Shown here: in pieces, positions 1 to 8,900 of the stretch
How positions within the stretch are numbered: the stretch's first letter is position 1
Layout: each line of letters opens with the position of its first letter
Origin: Deltaproteobacteria bacterium
GTDB taxonomy: Bacteria; Desulfobacterota; Binatia; UBA9968
DNA length: 36,281 bases
Direction: 5' to 3'
Assembly: GCA_030688735.1 (NCBI GenBank)
Contig: JAUYJC010000092.1
Coordinates: 1-36,281, forward strand
Position numbers and translations under genes: made by a program
Notes under the pieces: model-generated
The model's database searches: none
What the model was told of the DNA's origin: nothing
Seen by the model: the letters and a program-made list of their open reading frames with translations, nothing else

Positions 1-194
1 AAAGTGCTGAAAATCACTATCAAGGAACTCTCAAGCTGTAAATACTCCTAGGCCCAGCTGCGGTCAGAGCTAGAAGCCGCTGTCAGAGAGGAGCGGCAAC
101 GCCGGATTGTTATGTCGCTATATTAGGTGGTGGATTTGGGACGTTCGAATGCAATTGCAGCCCTGGGGGGAACCTGTTACTTTTTGAGCAACCT

Positions 195-1559
195 ATGGCG
201 GAGTCAGTAAAAAGAGCCACGACGATCCAAGAGGCCCAGTGGGCGTGCGAATTGGTCCCGTTGCCGGAAGGCGATTCCAGGTGGGTGAACCTGACGCAAA
301 TCCGCGGAACCGACGTCCAAAAACGGCTCTTCAAGTTACTCGTGAAACCTGAAAGCGCCAAGGACGCCTTCTCTCACATCACATTCGCCGGTCACCGTGG
401 CTGCGGCAAATCCACCGAACTCCTCCAACTGAGTGAAACCCTGAAGCCAGGCAAGTTTCTCGTCATCAACTGCCAGGCGAACGAAGAGCTGGATACTTCC
501 GACATCGAGTACTCCGACCTTCTGCTCGCCGCTTCCAAAGTGCTGGTGGAAAGAGTGGGCAAGGAGTTCCACCTAAACCAAGAACTTCTGGAGCAACTCA
601 CGAAATGGTTCGCCGAAGTTACGGAGGTTGATACCGAAACCGTAAAAAAGGAGATCGCGCTTCAAACCGAGGCAAAAGCCGAAACAGGAGTTCCTTTCTT
701 TGCGAGTTTTCTCGCCAAGCTCACGGCTCTCATCAAGGGCACGAAGGAACATAGGGAAGAGATACGGAAGCGGATTCTCAAGAGCCCCGACCAGCTTATC
801 TTCAGCGTCAACCAGATACTCGATGACTGTTATCGCGCCGTTAAAGAGAATGGCAGCTATGAAGAGATCGTGTTGGTCTTCGATAATATGGACCGCTATG
901 CGCCGGAAACGGTTCAGAAGATTCTGGTCGAACAAGCCGACAATCTCAAACGCCTGCGCTGCAACATCATTTACACGGTTCCCATTTCATTGATTTATGA
1001 CCCAAGGGGAACGGCGCTGCCCGACGTCTTCAAGAACGTCGTCCTGCCGATGATTAAGATTCGCGAGCGGGACCAAAGTTGGAATCAGACCTATGCGCCG
1101 GGCGTCAAGAAACTGGCCGAAGTCATCGAGCGGCGGGTTGAAGTCGCCAAAGTTTTCTCTAAACCGGAGTTGGTTACGGCGCTGGCGCTAAAAAGCGGCG
1201 GCTCTTTGCGAGAATTGATGCGTTTGGTCCAGGAAGCCTGCATCGAAGCGACGGCAGACAAAATCGACCAGGCCGCCGTGGAGAAAGCGATTATCAATGT
1301 CCGCTCGGAATTCATTCGCCAGATGCCGCAGTCATGTTTTGCGGAGCTGGCCAAGATTCACACGAACAAAAACACAGACAACACGCCGGATCAAAGAAAC
1401 ATCCTCTTTTATCGCTACGCCCTAGAATATTTGGACAGTGATGGAAACAGATGGGTGGACGTTCATCCGCTAATTTACGACGTTCCTGATTTTCAAACCG
1501 CCTTAAAGGGTCTCACTGGTGGCAAAAAGCCAAAGAAGAAAAAACCCAAAGGCCGCTGA
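195..1559 (+). CDS. P-loop (AAA+/STAND-like) ATPase
   Basis: 454 aa ORF; Walker A GHRGCGKST, Walker B-like EIVLVFDNMDR, sensor-2-like GGSLRELMRL; Lys-rich C-terminus. Confidence 0.8.
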   Translation: MAESVKRATTIQEAQWACELVPLPEGDSRWVNLTQIRGTDVQKRLFKLLVKPESAKDAFSHITFAGHRGCGKSTELLQLSETLKPGKFLVINCQANEELDTSDIEYSDLLLAASKVLVERVGKEFHLNQELLEQLTKWFAEVTEVDTETVKKEIALQTEAKAETGVPFFASFLAKLTALIKGTKEHREEIRKRILKSPDQLIFSVNQILDDCYRAVKENGSYEEIVLVFDNMDRYAPETVQKILVEQADNLKRLRCNIIYTVPISLIYDPRGTALPDVFKNVVLPMIKIRERDQSWNQTYAPGVKKLAEVIERRVEVAKVFSKPELVTALALKSGGSLRELMRLVQEACIEATADKIDQAAVEKAIINVRSEFIRQMPQSCFAELAKIHTNKNTDNTPDQRNILFYRYALEYLDSDGNRWVDVHPLIYDVPDFQTALKGLTGGKKPKKKKPKGR

Positions 1560-3642
1560 GAAAAAGCCAGAGCAGCCGGCCGCATCGGAGTTCGACAAAC
1601 TTCTGCGGTTTATCGTCAACTTCCGGGGCCGTTTTGCACTCGCCTTCATTTGCGGCGAAGATCGGAAGCAGCGGGACGGCGTCCTGGCTTCCCTGACGGA
1701 TTTACTGAAGGAAAAGGAAGTGAATCTAACTCGCGTCGATCTAACTTTCCGGGAGGCAACCGATCTTCTTGGGATGCTGAGAGAGGAATGCAAACAAACC
1801 GATCGCGCTGCCATCGTTGTCACCGGCATCGAAGCGTCCCTTGACCGCAACTTTCTCGCGTCGCTCAACGTCCAGCGCGACCTGATCTCACAGCAAATCA
1901 AGTGCCCCATCCTGTTCTGGGTTTCAACCTTTGCCCTTAATCTCTTTGCCAGGGACGCGCCGGATTTCTACGACTTTCGCCAAACGGTATTCAATTTCCC
2001 GGTGGCGCAACCCAGCGAAACCTTCCGCCCCACCGAGTCTTCGGCACAGGTTGCACTTCCGTTTGAAGCCCCCGCCAAGGGGTCGGCAGAGCGAACGAAT
2101 TATCTGCTTAACCAGTTAGACAAATACCAGAGGGATGAACAAAGTCTGGGATACCGGGAAAAACTCGCTTACGCTGAGTTGCTGGAAGAAGTAGCTCGCT
2201 CCTACCAAAGCGAACGGCACCGGACGGAAGCGCTCCCGTATCTCCAAAAGGCCCTCGATATCTACGTTGGCGTCCAGGCAAAGACGAGACAAGCCTCTGT
2301 TCTGCACGCCCTTGGTGAGACGTACTACTCTGCTGACAATCAATCCAAAGCCGCTGAGAACTTCGGCCGGGCGCTTCAGCTTTTCCGCAAGATTGGGGAT
2401 CGTCTAGGGGAAGCCAACGCCCTTAAGAGCCTCGGCGACGTGAAGGGAGCGCAAGCTGACCATGGGGAAGCTGAGAAGTTGTATGAGCAATCGCTTCCGA
2501 TTCACCGTGAGATTGGGGACCGTCTTGGGGAAGCCAACGTCCTTCGGAGCCTGGGAGATGTGAAGGGGGCGCAAGCCGACTATGAGCAAGCGGACAACTT
2601 GTATCAACAGGCGCTGGTGATTTACCGCAAGATCAGGAGTCGTTTGGGGGAAGCCAACTCCCTTCAAGGTCTCGGGGACGTGAAGAAGATGCGGGGCGAC
2701 TATAGGGAAGCGGAGAAGCTTTATGGCCAAGCGCTGTCGATTCACCGCGAGGTCGGGGACCGTCTAGGGGAGGCCAATGCCATTCTGAGTGTTGGGGACG
2801 TGAAGGGACACCAGGGCGAGTACGCGCAAGCGGCGAAGTGCTTTCAGGAGGCACTGGCGACTCATCGTGGGATAGGCGATCGTCTAGGAGAAGCCAACGC
2901 CGTTCTGAAGCTCGGCGACTTTGAATGGGCGCAGTCGGACAACGTTGAAGCGGAGAAGCTCTATCAGCAGGCGCTCGCGATTTACCGCAACGTTGGGGCT
3001 CGTCTTGGCGAGGCCACTGCTCTTCAGAGGCTCGGGGATGTGAAGAGGGCACAGTCGGACAACGCTCAAGCGGAGAAGCTCTATCAGCGGGCGCTGCCGA
3101 TTCACCGCGAGATCGGTGACCGCGTCGGCGAGGCCAACGCACTTCAAAGTCTCGGCGACGTGAAACGGATGCAGTCCGACTATGCCCAAGCCGAGAAGTT
3201 CTATCAGCAGGCGCTACCGATTCACCGGGAGATCGGCAACCGCCTGGGCGAGGCCAATGCTCTTCAAAGCCTCGGCGATGTAAAGCGGATGCAGTCTGAC
3301 TATGCACAGGCCGAGAAGTTCTATCAGCAGGCGCTGCCGATTCACCGCGAGATCGGCAGTCGTTTAGGCGAGGCCAACGCACTTAAAAGCCTCGGCGATG
3401 TGAAATGGCCGGAGAAACGGTACGCGGAGGCCGAAGAATTCTTACTAAAAGCAATGGGTATCTACGCCACCATCGACGACAAGTACAGCCAGGGTAATAC
3501 CTATATCTCACTAGCGCGCCTGTATCGCGCTAACGGCGAAAAGCAGAAAGCGGAGATGTCGGCCCGCCGGGCGAAGGATTTTCTCGCCGCCTTTCCAAAG
3601 CTAGTGGCCACTTGCGACGAGATTATTCGCGATGTCTCATAA
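1519..3642 (+). CDS. TPR-repeat protein with N-terminal degenerate NTPase-like domain
   Basis: 707 aa ORF from GTG overlapping the upstream ATPase by 41 bp; N-terminus has AIVVTGIEASLD and ILFWVSTFALNLFARDAPDFYDFRQTVFNF but no GKS/T P-loop; nine 40-aa TPR units. Confidence 0.8.
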   Translation: MAKSQRRKNPKAAEKKPEQPAASEFDKLLRFIVNFRGRFALAFICGEDRKQRDGVLASLTDLLKEKEVNLTRVDLTFREATDLLGMLREECKQTDRAAIVVTGIEASLDRNFLASLNVQRDLISQQIKCPILFWVSTFALNLFARDAPDFYDFRQTVFNFPVAQPSETFRPTESSAQVALPFEAPAKGSAERTNYLLNQLDKYQRDEQSLGYREKLAYAELLEEVARSYQSERHRTEALPYLQKALDIYVGVQAKTRQASVLHALGETYYSADNQSKAAENFGRALQLFRKIGDRLGEANALKSLGDVKGAQADHGEAEKLYEQSLPIHREIGDRLGEANVLRSLGDVKGAQADYEQADNLYQQALVIYRKIRSRLGEANSLQGLGDVKKMRGDYREAEKLYGQALSIHREVGDRLGEANAILSVGDVKGHQGEYAQAAKCFQEALATHRGIGDRLGEANAVLKLGDFEWAQSDNVEAEKLYQQALAIYRNVGARLGEATALQRLGDVKRAQSDNAQAEKLYQRALPIHREIGDRVGEANALQSLGDVKRMQSDYAQAEKFYQQALPIHREIGNRLGEANALQSLGDVKRMQSDYAQAEKFYQQALPIHREIGSRLGEANALKSLGDVKWPEKRYAEAEEFLLKAMGIYATIDDKYSQGNTYISLARLYRANGEKQKAEMSARRAKDFLAAFPKLVATCDEIIRDVS
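2392..3471 (+). repeat. Nine tandem 120-bp (40-aa) TPR coding units
   Basis: Regular recurrence of I-G-x-R-L-G-E-A-N-A-L-x-S-L-G-D-V-K ... A-E-K-x-Y-Q-Q-A-L-x-I-H-R-E every 120 bp. Confidence 0.9.
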
Positions 3643-3743
3643 ACCAGCCAGGGAATTTCTTATTTGCGCATGAGATAGCTGCGGCGGGCGGATGCGGTGA
3701 TCGGCCGCGAAAAGAGCTCGGAGTGACTTTAGGAGGCGCAGGT

Positions 3744-4766
3744 ATGTTTCGATCACTTCACCACAGGCTTTGGCTCGTGATTACGGCTACGCTGATTTTG
3801 CCTTGGCTGGCGGCCGGCGAGCTTTCCGCTCAGGCGCCGGACCCGGACGCGGCAAAAAAAGAGGGCAAGATCATCGTCTACGGCACGACGATTCCGAACA
3901 TCATGGTGCCGATCCACACGAACTTCGAGAAACGTTACGGCGTAAAAGTCGAATACTGGCGCGCCTCGGCCACGGCTGTGACGGACCGCGCCACCACGGA
4001 ATGGCGCGCCGGCAAGCCGGGCTTCGATGTGGTCTTCGCCATCAACGGCACCGTTTCCTTGTTGAAGAAAGAGAACGCCCTGGCGAAGTTCGCGGCGCCC
4101 GCGGCGGTGAAATTTCCCGCCCAGTTCAAAGACAAGGACGATATGCTCACCGCTTTCCGCCACACGCCGATCAGCACTCTTTATAATACGGAGCTGGTGA
4201 AAGCGGCCGATCTGCCCAGGAGCTACGACGACCTGTTGGATACCAAATGGCAAAATAAAATCGTCATGCCCGATCCTTCGCGCCACACCAGCACGGCACA
4301 GTTTCTCTGGAACATGCAGAAGATCAAAGGAGACAAATGGTTGGACTACGCGCGCGCCTTGGCCCGGCAGAAGCCGTTTCTGACGGAATCGTTCGCGCCG
4401 GTCCCCATGGCCCTCGCGAAAGGCGAGGGCCACATCGGCATTACCTACGCCCAGTATGTAACGCAGGTGAAGGGTCCCTTGAGCCACGTCGTCTTCGACA
4501 AAGTCTTCACCGACTCCACCGATCTCGCCGTCGGCGCGAAATCCTCAAGTCCCAACGCCGCGCGGCTTTATATCGATTATCTCTGCAGTCCCGAGGCGCA
4601 AAAAATTATCGCCGAGACCGGCGATTTTCCCCTCGCGCCCGGTATCTATCCAAATGTCAAAGACGCGGAGAAGGTGGTCGCCAACGCGATTTTCATGGAC
4701 AATCCCAGCGACGAACAATTCAAAAAACTAAAAGAAGACTTTAGGAGGATTTTCTTGGGGCAGTAA
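3744..4766 (+). CDS. Extracellular solute-binding protein (iron/FbpA-like family)
   Basis: Signal peptide MFRSLHHRLWLVITATLILPWLAAGELSAQ; KEGKIIVYGTT ... FDVVFAI ... SPNAARLYIDYLCSPEAQKI; aggagg upstream of ATG at 3744 (ORF track start 3612 is probably too early). Confidence 0.85.
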   Translation: MFRSLHHRLWLVITATLILPWLAAGELSAQAPDPDAAKKEGKIIVYGTTIPNIMVPIHTNFEKRYGVKVEYWRASATAVTDRATTEWRAGKPGFDVVFAINGTVSLLKKENALAKFAAPAAVKFPAQFKDKDDMLTAFRHTPISTLYNTELVKAADLPRSYDDLLDTKWQNKIVMPDPSRHTSTAQFLWNMQKIKGDKWLDYARALARQKPFLTESFAPVPMALAKGEGHIGITYAQYVTQVKGPLSHVVFDKVFTDSTDLAVGAKSSSPNAARLYIDYLCSPEAQKIIAETGDFPLAPGIYPNVKDAEKVVANAIFMDNPSDEQFKKLKEDFRRIFLGQ

Positions 4767-4837
4767 CCCTGCCCGCGACCGGAGGGGATTGCTCCTCGGT
4801 TGCTACTCGATAAATAATTCCAGCCAGGAGGTACACC

Positions 4838-5857
4838 ATGATCGTCTCTCGCTTCATCGGGCTGTTCATTATTTCCGCTTTGTGTCTCCCCAAGATGGTC
4901 TGGCCGGCGCCCGATCCCAGGACGATCGAAGCCGCCAAGAAAGAGCGGACCGTCGCCTACTATACCGGTCTCAATCTCAATGCGGTGCAAAGACTTGCCA
5001 GCGCATTCGAACAGCGATACCCGTTTTTAAAAGTCGAACCGGCCCGACAGGGTCACGTGCAAGTGAGAACGAAGATTCTTACCGAGTCCCTTGCCGGCGC
5101 GCACCGCGTCGATGTGGTTTCCATGCCCGCCATCGATCTTCAACTGCTCAAGAAAAAGGGGCTGCTGGCATCGTATCGGTCTGCGGAGCTGGACGGCATT
5201 CCGAAGGGCCTGAAAGACGAAGAGGGATTTTGGGCGGCCATGTACGTCACGCAATTCATCATCGGTTACAATAACCGGATGGTAGCCAAGAACGATCAGC
5301 CGAGGGATTGGGAGGACCTGCTGCGCGCGCAGTGGAAAAACGGCATCGGCCTCGATCCGGACTCGCCGCTTTGGTACGCCGCTCTGCTGGAATACTGGGG
5401 CAGCGATAAAACGAACAGGTTGATGCGGGGCCTGGCGGCCCAACAACCACACCTGCGGCGCGGCTATACGCTGTTGGCTCAGATGGTGGCCGCCGGTGAG
5501 TTTCCTTTGGCCGTCGTCCATGCCCACAAAGTTGAGGAGATGAAAGCCAACGGCGCGCCTCTCGATTGGGTGCGGACCGTCGATCCCGTGGTGACTTCCG
5601 GCCACGCCATCGCGGTTTCGGCCCATGCACCGCATCCGAACGCCGCCAGACTGCTGGCGGATTTTATCTTGTCGAAGGAAGGACAGTTGACGCTGCACCG
5701 ATCGTTTCTGGTCCCCGTCAGGACGGACATTCCTCCACTCACTCCCGCCTTGGACCAAAGCAAGTTAAAAGTTTTTCCTGTCCGCGCCGAACTTGCCGAG
5801 GACTACGAAAAATACGAAAAACAGTATCATGGGTTTTTCGGCGCGAGAGCGAGATGA
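4838..5857 (+). CDS. Extracellular solute-binding protein (FbpA-like family)
   Basis: Signal peptide, KKERTVAYYTGLNLNAVQRLASAFEQRYPFLKVE, HPNAARLLADFILSKEGQ; ccaggaggtacaccATG ribosome-binding site. Confidence 0.83.
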   Translation: MIVSRFIGLFIISALCLPKMVWPAPDPRTIEAAKKERTVAYYTGLNLNAVQRLASAFEQRYPFLKVEPARQGHVQVRTKILTESLAGAHRVDVVSMPAIDLQLLKKKGLLASYRSAELDGIPKGLKDEEGFWAAMYVTQFIIGYNNRMVAKNDQPRDWEDLLRAQWKNGIGLDPDSPLWYAALLEYWGSDKTNRLMRGLAAQQPHLRRGYTLLAQMVAAGEFPLAVVHAHKVEEMKANGAPLDWVRTVDPVVTSGHAIAVSAHAPHPNAARLLADFILSKEGQLTLHRSFLVPVRTDIPPLTPALDQSKLKVFPVRAELAEDYEKYEKQYHGFFGARAR

Positions 5858-5920
5858 GAAGAGAGCAGGTGTCTAGATTCTTACCTCAGAAATGTTGGAC
5901 AAAACGACTGCAAGACAATC

Positions 5921-6055
5921 TATCGCGCCAAGACGCCAAGGCGCAAAGTGACACTCCGTGTCATTTCGACCGAAGGGAGAAATCTTTCTTAGATCCCTCG
6001 CGTTCGCTCGGGATGACGGGCCGAAGGCACGTCACTTGGCGTCTTTGCGGGAGTC
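5921..6055 (+). repeat. MITE-like/dispersed intergenic repeat with imperfect terminal inverted arms
   Basis: Left arm gccaagacgccaaggcgcaaagtgac and right arm gtcacttggcgtctttgcg are near reverse complements; core tcatttcgaccgaagggagaaatctttcttagatccctcgcgttcgctcgggatgac. Confidence 0.5.
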
Positions 6056-6145
6056 ATCTCTTTTCCGATTTTGCAATGTAAAACTCAACCGAGAATTTCA
6101 AATATGTTTGGTTAGAGTTTAACTCGCGACCGGCAACCCGGGACT

Positions 6146-7237
6146 TCACACGGTTACCCCATTCGCTTGCAGCGCCGCTTGATAGCGTTTGCGGATTTCA
6201 GGATCTTCGTCTTTGTACTCGATCATCCAGCCGCCTTCATCGACGCCGCGGAAGACGTCGTCGTCGGTCTTCTGGTGCGAGACTTTGAAGCCCAGCGGAT
6301 GAATGCGGCTGCCGTAGCGCACCGCCAGATGGCGCGCCGGCTCCTTGCCGGTGTTGAAGTGCTGGTGAAACCAATCGCCCGGCGGACAGTAGATGCTCCC
6401 TTCGCCCCACTGGACCTCGATCACCTTGTCCTCGCGGCCGTCCGTGTAAGGATGGATGCCCAACTGCTTGTGCCAGAGCAGCACGTAGCCCGCCGATTGC
6501 AAGCCGAGGATGATCGCGCCGGGGGCATGATAGTGCGCCTTGTGATATTTGCCCACCGGCCATTCACCCAAATGACCGATCAGCGAGTTGCCGGACATCT
6601 CGAACTGGCTCAGGCGCAAGCCGGCGCCTTTGACTTCCAGGTTTTCCAGGGTTGCCGATTTGATGTCTGGGATAAAATTGGTCTCCCAAATGTTGATCAT
6701 GCCGGCCATGTAGCGTTTCTTGCCGACCTCGAAATAATTTTCCTCGCCGAAAAAGCGATCGGAAAAACTGTAGGAGCAATTGAAGACGAAATTCTCGTCG
6801 CGATAGATATCGAAGGCGAGCGGCGCGGTGGTCACGGCCAGAAAGCGCACCGGTTCCCGCGAACCGTTGACGAGCCGGTGCGTCGTGTTGAGCGGCGGCG
6901 CGAACAGACTCCACTTGCCCCACTCGAACATTTTCTTGTGGCCGTGGTCGTCCCAGATTTCCGTGGCCCCCTGTCCATTCAGGACACAGATCACTTCTTC
7001 GTAAAGATGGCGCTCCGGCTTGAGCGCGCCGCCTGCCGGGATCTCGCCGATGTATCCCCCGGTGATCCCTTGCATGCCGTGCAAATGAACGAATGCCGCA
7101 TTGCCGCCCATGCGCTCATAGGGCGCGACTTCGAGGGTGCGCAGATCCGCCATGCCGTGGCCGACGTGAATCGGCAACCCCTGGCGCTTCATCCAGCGCA
7201 CGTAGCCGGTCTTCTCGTTAAGTGGTGCGATGTCCAT
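6146..7237 (-). CDS. Bicupin domain protein
   Basis: 363 aa; two cupin-like barrels (LKPERHLYEEVICVLNGQG; GKYHKAHYHAPGAIILGLQSAGY); gaaggagactgtcATG start. Confidence 0.75.
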   Translation of the reverse strand: MDIAPLNEKTGYVRWMKRQGLPIHVGHGMADLRTLEVAPYERMGGNAAFVHLHGMQGITGGYIGEIPAGGALKPERHLYEEVICVLNGQGATEIWDDHGHKKMFEWGKWSLFAPPLNTTHRLVNGSREPVRFLAVTTAPLAFDIYRDENFVFNCSYSFSDRFFGEENYFEVGKKRYMAGMINIWETNFIPDIKSATLENLEVKGAGLRLSQFEMSGNSLIGHLGEWPVGKYHKAHYHAPGAIILGLQSAGYVLLWHKQLGIHPYTDGREDKVIEVQWGEGSIYCPPGDWFHQHFNTGKEPARHLAVRYGSRIHPLGFKVSHQKTDDDVFRGVDEGGWMIEYKDEDPEIRKRYQAALQANGVTV

Positions 7238-7630
7238 GACAGTCTCCTTCGATGAATTGCTATTATTTATCCTCTATTGCGGGGTAATCTCAAGCGTCCT
7301 GGTAATAGGTCGCGGCACATTCCAAAGGCTGCAAACTAAGACGAGATGCTGCACGGAGATTACCCTGCGTTTGCCGAAGCGTTAAGCATGACATCCGTAG
7401 TTGTAGGATGGGTGGAGTCCTTCGGCGCTGCTGAGGATAGACTCCGCGATACCCATCGTGAGTGGGCGGTCCTTAGTTGGCGGGCCAAGCACCCCCATCT
7501 CAATCTTCCCCCGTCGAGGGGGAAGAGGTAATTACGGGGAATCAAAGACAGGCTGGCGAAGGCCCTAAACCTGCTTGTCATGTCGAGGCGAAGCCGAGAA
7601 ATCTTTCTTCCCGTCGTTATTTCTCATCCT

Positions 7631-8698
7631 CTAACCCGCTCTATACCAAAACTCCGGATTGCTCTTGAAAATATTCTTAGGAATCTTGGCGTAGACGAGA
7701 TTGACGACATCGACGGCTTCGCCGATCCCAAAATCCACGACAAGACTCGCCAGCGCGTAGGCATCGGCGGCACTCAGGCCCTTTTCCGCCTGCAGAAAAT
7801 CGACGGCTTCCTGGACAGCGATGCGCGTCGCTTCGTTGAGATCGACGCTCAGGCCAGTGGCAAAATAATCCGTCGCCGTTTCAGCCCGCGGCAGTTTGAG
7901 TGGCTTGCCTTTGTGGACGATGAATTGCAGCGTCGGTTTGAGAGAAATCTCGATCGCCCCGCCGTCCACTTCGCCGTCGCCCTGCACCGCATGGCCGTCG
8001 CCGGTGAAAAATTGCGCGCCTTTGTTGAACACGGGCAAATAGAGGGTCGATCCGATGCCCAGGAATTTTAGATCCATGTTACCGCCCCACGCGCCCGGCG
8101 GCGTCGAAGAGACCATCCCCAGACTCTTGGGCGGCGACACCGCCATGATGCCCATGAACGGATTGAGCGGAATTTCGATGTCGGAGGAAAACAGAGCGAC
8201 CCGACGTTCGAGATCGATGCGGATCAACTTCGCCGACGGCTCTTGCAAAAGCGCCGGCAGCACGCCCTTGCCGGGACCGGTATTGTTAACGCCATACGGA
8301 ACGCGGAACTTGATGTCGAGGACGCGCACTTCGAGGGTATCTCCCGGCTCGGCGCCCTCGACGTAAATCGGTCCGGTGAGGACATGCACGCTGGCGCCCT
8401 TCGGCCGCTTTACTTCGGCATAAACGGTTTTCGCGTCGGCCAAAACTTCGCTTGAGGCGATGCCGTAAGCAGCGAAAAATGTCTCCGGGTCCTTAGTAGT
8501 GGTGAGTCCCTGATGCGACAGCGTTTCGATCTCGACGGTCTGGCCGGACTTAATGGTCAGCGCCGGAGGTAAATTGGCGGCGAGGTATCCCCAAAGAATC
8601 GTCTCGGGCGTCGAGCGCAGCGTGGCGTCGGGTTGGCGGCGTGGGTCGATCGTGGCGCTGAGAGCAGCGCGCGACGGAGTTGCATCCTGCTGGCTCAT
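7631..8698 (-). CDS. Acetamidase/formamidase family protein
   Basis: TIKSGQTVEIETLSHQG, GPIYVEGAEPGDTLEVRVLDI, GDGHAVQGDGEVDGGAIEISL typical of FmdA/AmdA; start taken at internal Met (ORF track 8743). Confidence 0.85.
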   Translation of the reverse strand: MSQQDATPSRAALSATIDPRRQPDATLRSTPETILWGYLAANLPPALTIKSGQTVEIETLSHQGLTTTKDPETFFAAYGIASSEVLADAKTVYAEVKRPKGASVHVLTGPIYVEGAEPGDTLEVRVLDIKFRVPYGVNNTGPGKGVLPALLQEPSAKLIRIDLERRVALFSSDIEIPLNPFMGIMAVSPPKSLGMVSSTPPGAWGGNMDLKFLGIGSTLYLPVFNKGAQFFTGDGHAVQGDGEVDGGAIEISLKPTLQFIVHKGKPLKLPRAETATDYFATGLSVDLNEATRIAVQEAVDFLQAEKGLSAADAYALASLVVDFGIGEAVDVVNLVYAKIPKNIFKSNPEFWYRAG

Positions 8699-8753
8699 CT
8701 TAAGTGCGGAGCCTATCCGATGAGCCAGCGCGGTGTCAATCAACCGAGATTGA

Positions 8754-8882
8754 TTCCGCTGAAAGACCTCCGTTCATTCTTCGAGAACCTCAGGACGAAC
8801 GGAGGAGCGGTCGAAATCATTGGAGATTTTTCCGCTCTACTGAGCTTGTCGAAGTATGAGCCTGTCGAAGCATTCTTAGGTT
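8754..8882. repeat. Intergenic repeat cluster with hairpin and ttcgacaggctcat-type units
   Basis: Inverted arms cctccgttc/gaacggagg plus two tandem units related to ttcgacaagctcag and ttcgacaggctcat (minus strand). Confidence 0.5.
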
Positions 8883-8900
8883 TTTCAGCAGAATCCGAGC

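Noticed and set aside
1-194. Search for a tRNA or small RNA ahead of the ATPase gene
   Set aside because: No cloverleaf or clear promoter/terminator structure could be supported by eye.
2633-3382. 249-aa minus-strand ORF across the TPR array
   Set aside because: Periodic antisense translation of the 120-bp repeats; Arg/Pro/Ser-rich artefact.
2392-3471. Possible CRISPR or satellite array (regular 120-bp period)
   Set aside because: Period equals 40 codons in an open frame with TPR consensus; no unique spacers.
6167-7255. 362-aa plus-strand ORF antisense to the bicupin gene
   Set aside because: Mirror frame of a well-supported CDS; no recognisable domain.
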